A stretch of 64,000 nucleotides of DNA from Cannabis sativa. Its lineage: Eukaryota; Streptophyta; Magnoliopsida; Rosales; Cannabaceae. Position 1 is the stretch's first letter. The number at the start of each line of letters is the position of its first letter. A program made the translations under genes and the position numbers. Where the stretch lies: positions 65,054,211 to 65,118,210 of the forward strand of contig NC_083604.1 of the NCBI RefSeq assembly GCF_029168945.1, read 5' to 3'. Below are positions 1-11,064 of this stretch, piece after piece. The notes below the pieces were generated by a model, which did not search any database, had not been told where the DNA came from, and saw only the letters and a list, made by a program, of their open reading frames with translations.

Positions 1-2017
1 TTAACCTCATCAATCTTTTTTGTCTAAGCGTAGAGTTCTGTTCCACAAAAATATTATGTGTGCTTTTATAAATTAATTTATAATTATAAGTTAACAATTT
101 AAAAAATGTACGGTTTAATTAAAACTTTTGATGAAATTAAGAGCTTTTTATTCAAAATACTGCTAGATTTGGAGATCCTTTTGTTTATAAACTTTTACAA
201 CATGTTCCAAAAAAATATTACAAAATGGAGTTACATTTTTAAAACATGATCAAAAGGTGGATCCTGTCCACTGGAAGTCGAGGCACACCAGTTGATATGT
301 ACATCGTTGGGAGACCTCTGACTCATAGTTGGTCCACTTTTCCCTTCCCTTTACTTGCGTCACGAAACACACGTGAGTCTCAAAGACTCGGCAAAAAAGC
401 AAGTAAAATACAAATATCGCATAACACGAGAAACCATACAACGCATAACCAACAATTTCATCATCTAATTTAAATACTTATTCGGTACTTAATCAAACAT
501 TACATAAACAATTATTTATCTCATAAGACAAACTGACTTTGATGCTTCATAAAGCATCCTGCTCATTACCAACGAGCTCCATATGTCACTCTTGGTGCCC
601 GATGAACCGATCGATAAGTAAGAAACCTATCCGCAGTATTAAAGTGAGTAATTACTCATTCTCAACAACGGTAATTACCGTATCTTTACCTCGTTCATAA
701 TCGAGTCGCTAACAATAATAATCGTTTCTCATTTGACATGCTAAGTAGTGCAATTGCCTTTTTCTTACCTCAATCCAATAATTCGGTGTGCGCGCCAACC
801 TGAGTGGAACAGTGCTCGACGATCCCGAGTCTTATGTCACGATAATAAAACTTGGTGTACAACTTAACTAAACTCCGAAACAAATCCTAATTTCACAACT
901 AGACAACACCCCAAGGAAAAACCAACTTCGAAGAAAATTTGGATTTCCCCCTACTGGCCAACAGGTTGACCGATTCACTAGTGACCTATTGAATCGGTCG
1001 ACCGGTTCCTGCAGAAATGGTAAAACTCTGGTTTTACACATCAAAACTAATCCAAAACCTCTTCAAACCTTCCGAAGTGGTTCTATAATATTAAAACAAC
1101 ATAATTAAACAATCAAAACTCAATAATTCCCCAAAATCACAGATTTACCACAATTGAATGAATATTGAGTTCTTAAACTCAATTCTCCTAATTCTAATCT
1201 TAACAGCCAAGAAATCATCCAATTCACACTTAAACAAACCTAACTTAACCCTAAAAACATACTCTGAACTCCAACAACACTCACAGCCCCAAAATCAAGC
1301 AAAACCCTAAATAAAATTCAACCCAAACCTCATAAATCAAAGGAATTAACTGGAGAGCTTACCTCAAAGCATGAATAACTCCTAGCTTTGATTGATTCAG
1401 CTGAGAACTGGCTGAATTTATGAAGAAAGCTTCTGGTTCTAGCTGGGTCCTTAGGTTTTCAAAAGGGAGAGAGAGAAAGATACGTTTTGGTGTGATTTCT
1501 TTTCCTTATTTTTGACTTTTATCATCAATTAACTAAATAACATTTAAATTAATAATAATAACAAACACTAAACCCTATTTCAGCTTAGAAAATACACTAA
1601 AGACATAAATACTATGATATACTAATTAAAGACTATTTTGTCCCTCCATAAACACTTAAGTCTAAAATAAAGCTTAGGGGTATTTGGTTATTTCTAACTA
1701 TTCCAACCAAACTGACAGCTTAAAATTCTAAACTAGTCCAGTATAATTCCAATATAACTCAGCATTTATCGTTATGACATTTTCAACCAATTTGTCGAGT
1801 TTCCACGGTCGGCGAACTCAACACATTTTATTTCAAAAATTGTATATACAATACCCACATAATCCGATAAAATCTCTATAATTAATAAATTACGTTATAT
1901 TTATTCATTCACTCATATTTTACTAATTTACTCGCAAGTACTTTAATGTCCATATAATTACATATTTATTAAAATATATCCATTTAAATATTATTATATT
2001 TTCTGAGATATTAAAAC
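1..2017 (-). repeat. Probable LTR or 3' non-coding region of the gypsy element
   Basis: No coding potential. The stretch lies directly downstream, in minus-strand sense, of the gypsy pol end and its purine tract, which is where the 3' LTR should be. Pyrimidine-rich and AT-rich blocks fit an LTR. I could not find paired TG/CA ends or a second LTR copy, so the boundaries are unknown and part may be unrelated intergenic DNA. Confidence 0.35.
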
Positions 2018-2030
2018 TATCCCCTCCTTA
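2018..2030 (-). other. Polypurine tract of the gypsy element
   Basis: Read on the minus strand this is TAAGGAGGGGATAG-like, a purine run just past the last recognisable pol codons. That is the usual place for the plus-strand priming site next to the 3' LTR. The call rests on position and composition only. Confidence 0.5.
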
Positions 2031-2039
2031 TAGAAATTT

Positions 2040-3361
2040 TGTCCTCAAAATTTACCTGAATAACTCGGGATATTGCTCCTGCATCTGCGACTCTAACTCC
2101 CAAGTCGTCTCTTCAATCTTGTTGTTCCTCCACACACTTTAGCTAGCGGAATAGTACATCTTATTCCGCAATACTTTCTCCTTCTGTCCAAGATCTGAAT
2201 TGGATGTTCCTTGTATGACAAGTATGTTTGAAGTTTAGTATCTTCATAACTAAAAATATGGGTCGTATCTGACACATATACTTCTGAAGCATTGAAATAT
2301 AAAACACATTGTGAACTCTAGATAAAGCAAGGGTAAGGCTAGCTGATAAGCTACCTGACCTATCCTTTCCAAAATATGAAACGAAACAATAAATTTGGGA
2401 CTTAGCTTTCCCTTCTTTCCAAATCTCCAAATTACCTTCATTGGTAACACTCGAAGGAAGACAGAATACCTAACCTAGAATTTGATATATCTACGTTTCG
2501 AATCAACGTAGCTTTTCTGTCTACTTTGTGAGGTAAGCATACGAGCTCGAATTTTCTCAATGGCCTCACTCGTTCTTTGACTGCATCTGGCCAAAATGTC
2601 TCCGTTCATCGACTTCATCCCAATGAATGGGCGATTGACATTTTCTCCCATAAAACATTTCATACGGTGCCATACCAATAGTACTCTGATAACTATTATT
2701 ATATGAAAACTCAATCAGAGGAAGGTACTTGTTCCAAGACCTTCAAAGTCCAATACACACGCTCGTATCATATCCTCAAATATATGAATAGTCCTCTTAG
2801 ACTGACCATCAGTCTGAGGATGAAAGATTATACTAAACTTCGTTGTAGACTCTCCCAAAAATTAGATGTAAACTTTGGATCTCGATCTAAGACGATCGAC
2901 TTTAGAGCACTATGAAACCAAACTATCTCATTGACATATAGATCAGGGTACTGATCCCCCGTATACATAGTTTGCACTGGTAAAAAGTGAGCTGACTTTA
3001 TATATCGATCCATGATTATCTAGATGGAATCATAGAACACTATTGTTCTTAGTAATCCAACTACAAAATTCATGGTTATTTCTTCCTATTTACACTAAGG
3101 AATCTTCAGAGGTTGAAGTAATCTCACTGGCCTATGATGCTCTGCTTTAACTTGCGAACAAGTTAGGCATTTTGACACATATTCTACTATATCACCTTTC
3201 ATACTTGGCCACCAATATAGTGATTTCACATCTTGATACATCTTAGTTATCCCCAGATGTAATGAATAAGGCATGGTATGAGACTCATCTAGAATCTTCT
3301 GTCGGATACTATCGTTAACTGTTACACAAACTCTTTGTTTTTATCGCAATAACCCATATGA
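2040..3361 (-). pseudogene. Ty3/gypsy integrase (decayed)
   Basis: Minus-strand fragments in several frames read as the integrase part of a gypsy polyprotein. At about 2830-3013 is the catalytic core segment with SAHFLPV and [12 protein letters not shown]. At 2475-2714 is the stretch with FIGMKSMNGDI. At 2161-2450 is the C-terminal part with FGKKGKLSPKF, a displaced DRSGSLSA segment and HNVFYISML. The tail near 2045-2110 resembles the usual WELESQM...YPELF ending. Stops and frameshifts break it throughout, so it is non-functional. It lies between the RNase H domain and the purine tract, as expected for gypsy order, and resembles the second fragment at 11.07-13.48 kb. Confidence 0.85.
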
Positions 3362-3982
3362 TTAAATTGAGAAACCCTTTGTTGACCCGACTTCAAGCTT
3401 CTTTTTACACTCTTGCAATTTTGGATCATGTTGTTGGTTTGCTTTGATTCTCTCTAATAAATCAGACTGTAACGTAATATTGGCTAGTTTCCCAACTACA
3501 AACTCAATCTTTGCTCTGGTCATATCCTCAGTCAATTTTGGTGAGATCCTCTTCAGTCCATAAATTTGCCTTGGACCTTTTTGACTCAAAGCATCCGCTA
3601 CCACATTTTCTTTTCTAGGATGGTACAGGATCTCGCAGTCATACTCTTTAACTAATTCCAACCACCGTCGCTGCCTCATTTTCAAATCCTTCAGAATGAA
3701 AAAGTATTTGAGGCTCTTGTGATCCGTGTAGATTTTACACTTTTTACTATATAGATAATGACGCCAAACTTTCAAAGTGAAAACTACTGCTACCAGTTCC
3801 ATATCATGGGTGGGATACTGTTGTTCATATTCCTTCAGTTGCCTAGACGCATAGGCAATAACTTTATCAGACTGCATCAAAATACAACCTAACCCTTGTT
3901 TTGAAGCGTCACAGTAAATCATGAATTTCTCATTCCTGATTGGCAAGGTTAGCACTGGTGCGGTAATTAACCTCTGCTTCAA
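3362..3982 (-). pseudogene. Ty3/gypsy RNase H domain, open segment
   Basis: An open segment of 206 codons. Near the start is the RT tail [10 protein letters not shown]. It is followed by [15 protein letters not shown] (first catalytic Asp), [21 protein letters not shown] (catalytic Glu region), the TDHKSLKYF motif, and [31 protein letters not shown]. These are the standard RNase H signatures of plant gypsy reverse transcriptases; the enzyme degrades the RNA strand during element replication. The segment is intact, but RT upstream and integrase downstream are broken, so no functional polyprotein can be made. Confidence 0.92.
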
Positions 3983-4744
3983 TGTCTGGAAACTACTTTT
4001 GCACTTGTCAGTCCAAATAAACTTACAATTCTTTCGGGTTAGTTCAGTTTAAGGTGTAGAAATTTCGACAAACCCTTCAACGAACCTCCTGTAGTATCTT
4101 GCTAATCCAAAGAAACTTTGAACTTTGGTTGCAGACTTAGGTCGAGGCTATTCCCGAACCGTTTCAATCATTATTAGATCCACCAAGATACCATCTTTTT
4201 TCACAACATGCCCTAAGAAGCTTACTTGAGGCATCTAAAATTCGTATTTCTTGAATTTAGCATAAAGCTTATGCTCTCAGAGATGTTGCAACCCCATTCG
4301 AAGATGTTTCTCATGTGCCTCTTCTGAATCGGAGAAGATCAAAATGGCATCGATGAAGACAATTAAAATCATCTACAAAGTCTTTGAAAACTCGGTTCAT
4401 TAAGTCCATAAATACTGCCAGAGCATTAGTTAATCTGATGGACATCACCAGGAATTTATAGTGTCCATATCAGGTACGAAAAGCTGTAATGGGAATATCC
4501 TCCTCTCGAATTCTCAACTAGTGATAACAAGATCGAAGATCAATCTTTGAGAAGACGGTCTTTCCCTATAATTGATTAAATAGATCATCTATCCTTGGCA
4601 AAGGATACTTGTTTTCACCGTCAAGTTATTTAGCTCCCAGTAATCAATGCACATCTGTAAGGTTCCATCCTTCTTCTTTACAAATAAAACCAGTGCACCC
4701 CAAGGTGAGGTACTTGGTCTAGTGAACTTAAAATTCAACATTCC
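3983..4744 (-). pseudogene. Ty3/gypsy reverse transcriptase (heavily decayed)
   Basis: This lies between the protease-RT linker and the RNase H segment. Minus-strand pieces in all frames match RT blocks, for example the motif after the YADD region and a LARYYRRFVEGF-like stretch near 4060-4110. There are many stops and frameshifts, and no open segment over 60 codons. Assigned by position and scattered residues. Confidence 0.7.
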
Positions 4745-5420
4745 CTATAACTGAACCTTCAACTCTTTCAGCTCTGCAGGTGCCATCCAATATGGAGCTT
4801 TAATTATAAGTTCTACCCCCGATATCAAATCAATTTCAAAGTCAATCTCCCGCTTTGGTGGTAACCCCAGTAGCTCCTCTGGAAAGACATCCAATAACTC
4901 TTGAACCACCAAAACGTGTTCCAGTCCCAATGGTATTTCTTTCGTGGTATCCACCACACTGGCTAGGAAACTGACACATCTATCCCATAACAAATCTCTT
5001 GCCTTAAGCCCCGAGATTAATGTAATTTGGGATCCTTGAACCATGTCCACAAACACTATGGGTCCTTACCCTCAGGCTCAAAAGTAACCATCTTTATTTT
5101 ACAATCGATGGTTGCGTTATACTTTACTAGCTAGTCCATCCCCAATATAACATTAAAATCCTCTAGGTTCAGCTCAAGAAAATCAACCAATAATTTTCTT
5201 CCCTCCACATACATTGGAAGGGACCTAACCTACTTGCTGGAGATAACCAAATCTCCAGTAGGCAGTAAGGTACAAAAACCACTCAATTAAACATCACTAG
5301 GTCTATGCAGATTTCTAATCACTTTACTTGACACATAAGAAAGTGTTGCACCGGAATCAATTAAAAACAGTCAACAAGGCGCCATCAATAGAAATCTAAC
5401 CTGTCATAGTAAAAGGACCG
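4745..5420 (-). pseudogene. Ty3/gypsy protease and protease-RT linker
   Basis: An open segment of 103 codons at 4745-5056 contains LVVQELLDVFPEELLGLPPKREIDF, the typical linker between protease and RT, followed by the start of RT (APYWMAPAELKELK). Upstream, at 5060-5420, an aspartic protease region is recognisable (GQISIDGALLTV). The expected D-S-G-A-T active site is destroyed by a frameshift, and several stops follow. Confidence 0.8.
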
Positions 5421-5499
5421 GCATCAGCCTCTGCTTGGGTCATAGTAAACACCCGAGCAAGAACTAGAGTATCATCTTTCTTCTATTTTGGTCTCTGTA

Positions 5500-5645
5500 A
5501 CTGTGGGTAATTTCTTTTCAAATGGCCCACTACCCCTCACTAGAAACAGGCTCGAGCTTGACATTCGCCCTGTTGGCGTCTCTTGCACCTCAGGCACCCT
5601 GGATAGGTTCTCCAATTTTCATTTCTACCACATCGGAAACCTTAA
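5500..5645 (-). pseudogene. Gypsy gag zinc-knuckle region (decayed)
   Basis: On the minus strand a Cys/Arg-rich stretch (FRCGRNENWRTYPGC, LRCKRRQQGEC) precedes a broken CCHC knuckle ending GVVGHLKRNYP. One Cys is replaced by a stop and the last Cys by Tyr. This matches the nucleocapsid part of gypsy gag in form, but it could no longer bind zinc. Confidence 0.65.
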
Positions 5646-5789
5646 TTGCCTTGGAATCTCTTGTTAGGACCCGTAGCTGATGGATCATTAGATTTTTTCT
5701 TACGATCATTAGGGTAAACACCTTTACCAGAACCAACATTAGACGTTTACTTCCACTTATCTCTTCTTACACTATTTTTCTTTCAAATT

Positions 5790-6056
5790 TGATCTTGTGC
5801 ACCCTCAGCAGCGAAGGCTAGCTCAACCACCGAGCATATGTTCGGACAATCCCTGGTTGTTGGGAAGCTACAATTACATCTCGGGCGATATGTTCTTCCA
5901 ATCCTCAAATGAATTTGGCTTTTCTAGCAGCCTCAGTGGCCACTTCATCAAAGGCAAACTTCGCCAATCGATAAAACTTGGTGGCATACTCTGTCACTGT
6001 CGTATTTTCGTGAGTTAACCGTATGAATTCTTTCTAAGTGGGGATGGACCCTCCTA
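5790..6056 (-). pseudogene. Gypsy gag core fragment
   Basis: On the minus strand the sequence reads TVTEYATKFYRLAKFAFDE, then EAARKAKFI, GLEEHIARDVIVA and LAFAAEGAQDQI. This is the retrotransposon gag core (Retrotrans_gag type) of chromovirus-like gypsy elements. It ends abruptly near 6056, next to a plus-strand LINE fragment, so the 5' part of the element is missing. The plus-strand open frame across it is a shadow. Confidence 0.8.
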
Positions 6057-6077
6057 AATGAAGATCAATTGTTGTTT

Positions 6078-7503
6078 CGTAAGGTGTTATAAGTTAAATG
6101 TCTGAGAGATAAATCGTTCTTGGAAGGATCTTTTAAGAACTCGAATTCTTGGTTCTTGAAGAATATAGTGAAAGCAAAGGAGATTCTGAAGAAAGGTGCG
6201 TGCAATATAATTTCTGATGGGAAAGAGACTAATGTCTGGACTGATCCGTGGGTTACTCATGGCCAAGATTTCTACCCAAAGCCTAGTGATTCTAGGCCGT
6301 GGGGGTGACAAAGGTGGCAGAGTTACTTTTAGATAATGGGAATTGGGATATGCCTAAACTTAGAGTTTTGTTTGACCCAGAAACTACTAGTGACATTATT
6401 AAGAGTGGTAAACCCAGTGGCCAAGGTAGAGATAAGTGGGTTTGGACAAAGGAGCCTAATGGTTTATTTACTACAAAGTCTTAGAAAGAGCCCCTGATTG
6501 CACTATGGCCCTCAAGTTGCAGAACAAACTTTAGAACTCCAAAACCTTGGAACGTCATAAGGTCCTCTGTTGGTGCATTTTTTTTTCGATGCTCTGACTA
6601 TTCAGGCCATTCTAGCCAAGAGAATTAGTATAGAAGAGGTTTCTTGCCCTCTCTGTGGAGAGGGTGAGGAATCGATGCAACATTTGTTCCTTTTTTGCAC
6701 TTATGCTGACCATCTCTAGAGGGCTTCCCCGTGGGGGATTATGCATGTCTTAGGCTCAGGAGCTCGTGTTTGGGATTGGGTTACTTTTCTTTGGAGCTTG
6801 AAGTTAAAAGGGGTGGATACTGGTAAGTTGTTCCTCTATGCTTCGTTGTGGGGTATACTATTTGGAGGGCTCGCAACGATAAGGTTCATAATAACTGTAG
6901 GTGTAACATTAAGCAAATGATTGACTCTATCTCTATTTGTTACGCAGATTATGCATCTTGTTTACTTATTCTGCCATTGGCTGTGATGCCCCCAAGCTGG
7001 TCTCCTCTTCCAAATGATTGGATTAAAATTAATTGTGATGTCAAAGTTGGTAGCTGCTCCATGTGCGCGATAGCTGTAGCTAGGGATCACTTAGGGATTG
7101 TCTTGTGGGTGGCTACCAAAATGCTCTATTTCTCGGATCCGCTTATTGGAGAAGTTGGGGCTTGCAGGTTAGCCTTAGACACGGCTGTTATGATGAAGCA
7201 CATTTTTGTTCTTATGGAGAGTGACTCTAAAAAGGTTATCAATGCTCTGAAAGGAAATTTATTCGGTTGAGAAATTGATAATTATATTCATTATTGTAAG
7301 CAACTCTCTTCTAATTTGTTAGGTTGTAATTTCTCTTTTATTTTAAGAGTTTGTAATTTTGCGGCCTATAATGTTGTTAGGTGGGCTTTCGCGAAAAATG
7401 TAACTGGGATTGCTAATCTCAACTATACCAGACTCTATCTTGTGTAATGACCGTGAGGTCTAATTTTATTTTATTTATATATAACAAATTATTTTTAAAA
7501 AAA
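6078..7503 (+). mobile_element. LINE (non-LTR retrotransposon), 5'-truncated 3' end
   Basis: Plus-strand fragments give the C-terminal half of a plant L1-type ORF2. At 6120-6308 is the stretch with DGKETNVWTDPWV. At about 6630-6720 is the Cys/His reverse-transcriptase zinc finger (CPLCGEGEESMQHLFLFC). At 7010-7270 is an RNase H-like domain beginning NDWIKINCDVKVG and including LMESDSKKVINALKG. Stops near 6306, 6482 and 6717 break it. It ends in a short A-rich tail near 7500. The endonuclease and RT core are absent, as in ordinary 5' truncation. It abuts the truncated gypsy gag; I see no clear TSD. Confidence 0.88.
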
Positions 7504-8446
7504 GGATGATGTGTTGAAAATAATTGTATAGAGAGAGGGTTCCTTGGTATACATATTTTATGTTTTTAATTTCATGTATATTATTTGTTTGATAAATTAC
7601 ATATTTTGAGTTACATTTCTGTTACTTAGATCACTCACTTTGTTAAATGCTAACTAAAGTAATTAATACTAGCACATGTCAGTATATTATCAGTTCATAT
7701 CATACTAATATTATTTTAAAATAATTAAACAAATAAAAATCATAGTTATTTGAAAATAGTTTTTTAACAAATAAATGAATAACTAACAAATTAAAAGAAA
7801 AAGAAAAAATAGAGTGTATGATCTAGGCTCCTTCATCTTTTTCACTTTCTTCTTTTTATCTGTCTCTCATCTCTCTTTCCCCCGGCGTGTTTCTCTCCGA
7901 CATTAATGGCAGACCTTGTTATAGATGCCCACTTTGTATATAATCCCTTACTATGGTACGCAAAGAGACAAGATTACTCTATGAGTTAATAAGATGAAAG
8001 ACATACTCAATTTCATAATATTGGATACGAGATGAGATTGTTAGTATATGCTCTTCAAGAGACTAATCTTCTCTTTATAAGTTCTCACTCGATTAATTAG
8101 TGTAGGGGCTTTTTAATGTGTAATATTCAGAGATAAGTTGAAGAATGTACTTCCTTTTTTGTATCCATTAATAAAAAATACTCTTATATTATACTTCATT
8201 AAAAAGTACTCGCTTTTGTATATCTGTTGTCCAATATATCTTCACCCTCTACTTAAGTCTAGCACATAAGTTATATTAACCTAAAATGTATAATAAGGAC
8301 ATCATCTATAAAAGTGAGTATATTTTAAAGAATATAGAAATAAAGATAAAAATTAAAACAGATAAAATAAAGTAGATATACAATATAATTTCCTCTAATA
8401 TTCAAGTTGTAATTAATCCAATTAATAATTTGGAAGGTATATGTAT
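7504..8446. other. Intergenic AT-rich DNA
   Basis: No coding signal, inverted repeat or recognisable element. A CT-rich patch lies near 7820-7890. Confidence 0.5.
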
Positions 8447-9115
8447 TAGGGGTAGGCATCCAATCCAATCTAACTTTTTTTCCTCATCTGATCTAATCCA
8501 ATTAGTAATTGGATTTGAAAAAATATCATTCGATCCGATCCAATTAGACCTCAAAATCCAATCAAATTCAATCTAATTCAATCCAATTACTATTAGATTG
8601 GATCGGTTTTTTAATTGGATATCCAATTACACACTTAAATTTTAATATTAACTTATAAATATGAAAAAAAAAATACGTAAAAACTAAGTACCACCTTTTA
8701 TTTAAGTTTAATACTTCATAAACATACTACTCTTACAAGTGTAATGTTACCAAAAGTTTTAAATAATTTAAACAACAATATTTCTAAGTAATAAAATAAA
8801 ACAAAACATCATGAAAATAAATACACAAAACAATGAAGTGTTACAAATTTAATATACAAAAAAAATCTAATAAAAATATAATTAATATATATAATATTTT
8901 TCAATATTTTTATTATATAAATAATTTTTTAATATATAAATGTAATTGAATTGTATCGGTTTTTAATTGAATTTTGAGATTGACATTTAATAATTAATTC
9001 AATCCAATTAGAATCTAATTTTTAACTTCAAATTTAATTAAATTTTAATTAAATATTTATTTTTTTGTAATTAGATTGGATTAGATCGGATCGATCCAAT
9101 TGGATGAGATTATAT
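8447..9115. mobile_element. hAT-like MITE, diverged
   Basis: It begins TAGGGGTAGGCATCCAATCC. Both ends are rich in GGATTGGATCGG-type words in opposite orientations (8450-8620 against 9060-9105), so the whole is a long imperfect inverted repeat around an AT-rich core. It resembles the better preserved copy at 19000-19586. The right terminus is degraded and no TSD is certain. Confidence 0.6.
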
Positions 9116-9756
9116 TGATTATTATGTATATTTATATTATTTGAGAAGAAGCAAACATTTGTGACCCTCTAGCTTTTGTAGCAATTTTATACAAGGGCTG
9201 ATAGAGTAGTGGAGCTTGGAAAAGGACAGGTTTTAATGTATCGGTGTGAGACCCACATCACATGCCCATCACCAATACCCTGCATAAAAGCACCAACCAA
9301 CCAACCAACCTTCTTCTACTGGTCCCACACACTTATTAAGTCTAATAATACTATTTATATATATTATATAAGAAAATTATGCAATATCTAAATAGGACTT
9401 AAAAAATTATTACTTAATTTTTAATTTTTATATGATATATGTTTGTTTCTTTTATATTTATAGCAGTCAATCCATTCATTTTCAAATAGTTTACAGATGC
9501 TAAAATCTTATTTCAAATATTTAGTTGCACAATATTTTTATTATTATTATTATATGTCCAATCAACTATTTTGAATGTTGTTTTTAGTGGTATGGTAAAT
9601 TACTATGCATTTTCAAAAAATTAATAAAATATCTACTATAATTATAATGTATGACTTCATTACATTTAAATTGATTTCTCTAAATTTCAAAAATAAAATA
9701 CTTATCTGTAGGATAAAAAATGACACACCTATTATAATTGGTCTATATATATATAT
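9116..9756. other. Intergenic AT-rich DNA
   Basis: No element or gene recognised. Two AT-rich low-complexity patches, including (ATT)n near 9540. Confidence 0.45.
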
Positions 9757-10255
9757 AGTAAATTGCGGTATAAATACATAATATTTCAGATTTTATACAC
9801 TTAAATATCTAATGTTTATTTTGGAGGCAAAAATACTTAATGTTACAATCTTCTTACATCGTTACTACTACTTTTGTTAACTCATAAATATAGATACGTG
9901 GAGGGCTAAATGCATTACATTTATTTATTTTATTTTAAAATTTAATATTCTTAGCATCAAAAACTAAATACTATTTATTTCAAAAAAAAAATAAGAGAAA
10001 TACAATACTAAATTACCATAACCAGTACAGTATATGGAATATGATTATCGAATTGAAGTGTCAATATCATGTGAAAATTATTATAAGAACTAGTTTTTTT
10101 TAAACAAGTAGCATTTAATTTTTGATATTAAGAATATAAAGTTTTAAAATAAAAAGAAATCAATGTAATCTATTTGATCCCTCCACATTTAACGGAAGTG
10201 GTAGTAATGGTGGAAGAGAATTGTAACATTAAGTATTTATGCGGCAATTTACACT
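9757..10255. mobile_element. Palindromic MITE
   Basis: The left end TAGTAAATTGCGGTATAAAT matches the reverse complement of the right end (GTATTTATGCGGCAATTTAC). The similarity runs inward on both sides to the pair around 9895 and 10185 (CACGTGGAGGG-like and CCCTCCACATTTAAC). The whole could fold into one long imperfect hairpin. The flanks are TA repeats, so the TSD and superfamily are undetermined. Confidence 0.65.
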
Positions 10256-10461
10256 ATATTTATATATAAGTAGATTATATATAAAGAAAGAAGTGATGAT
10301 TGAAAACAAAAGTAAATTGGTATGGACTTTGCCCAAAGAAAAAGGTAAATTGGTATTGGAATCTCCTTTGCTGTCTCCCACGCTCCATTCAATACACTTC
10401 AATTCATAAAATTCTATTTTAAATATTAAATATATATTCATTAATTTCAATCTTTTTATAA

Positions 10462-10634
10462 AGAGCATTACTATTGGGTACCATAGTACTTTCTAGATGT
10501 GTCACCTACAATTGGTTAGCGATACATTATAAAAATTATATTAAACTATATAGGACCCAATACTTAATTACACTAATAGTAATATTGACCCGTAGGAGGG
10601 TGCTAAACACCAATAGTACCCTTTAGCAATTCTC
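10462..10634. mobile_element. Small hAT-type MITE (173 bp)
   Basis: The ends are imperfect inverted repeats (GAGCATTACTATTGGGTACC on the left; complement of the right GAGAATTGCTAAAGGGTACT). Flanking octamers TTTTATAA and TTTTGTAA differ at one base, as expected for an old 8 bp hAT duplication. Confidence 0.5.
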
Positions 10635-10642
10635 TTTTGTAA

Positions 10643-11064
10643 CCCTTTACAGCATATGGGATTATCACTTGGGTGCCTTGCATTATAGGTAAGGGATGAG
10701 TTCTATTGATCTCTGCCACTCGATTAGCTTTATTTGAATTTTGCAGCTATTTTATCCTCCTTTTGTACATATGACGTATTGATCTCATCATATGGTCATT
10801 TAACTTTTACAATAATTTTCACTTTTCAAAATGTTTTATAAGTTTTTCACTTACCAGATTACAATATACTTGCTATATAGTTGGAGTTTCACTTCATTAA
10901 TTTAGAGAGCGATCTAAAAAATTATATTACATAAAAAGTGTATTAGAGTCTCACATTAGGCTGATGATATAGACTTTTTCTAAATTGCACATATTATATC
11001 ATAATTAACTATAATATATTGATTAATTATTAATTTCTATGTCTAATTATGCAGTTATTACAAT
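10643..11064. other. Intergenic DNA, nothing recognised
   Basis: AT-rich, no open frame with coding character, no repeat structure seen. Confidence 0.45.
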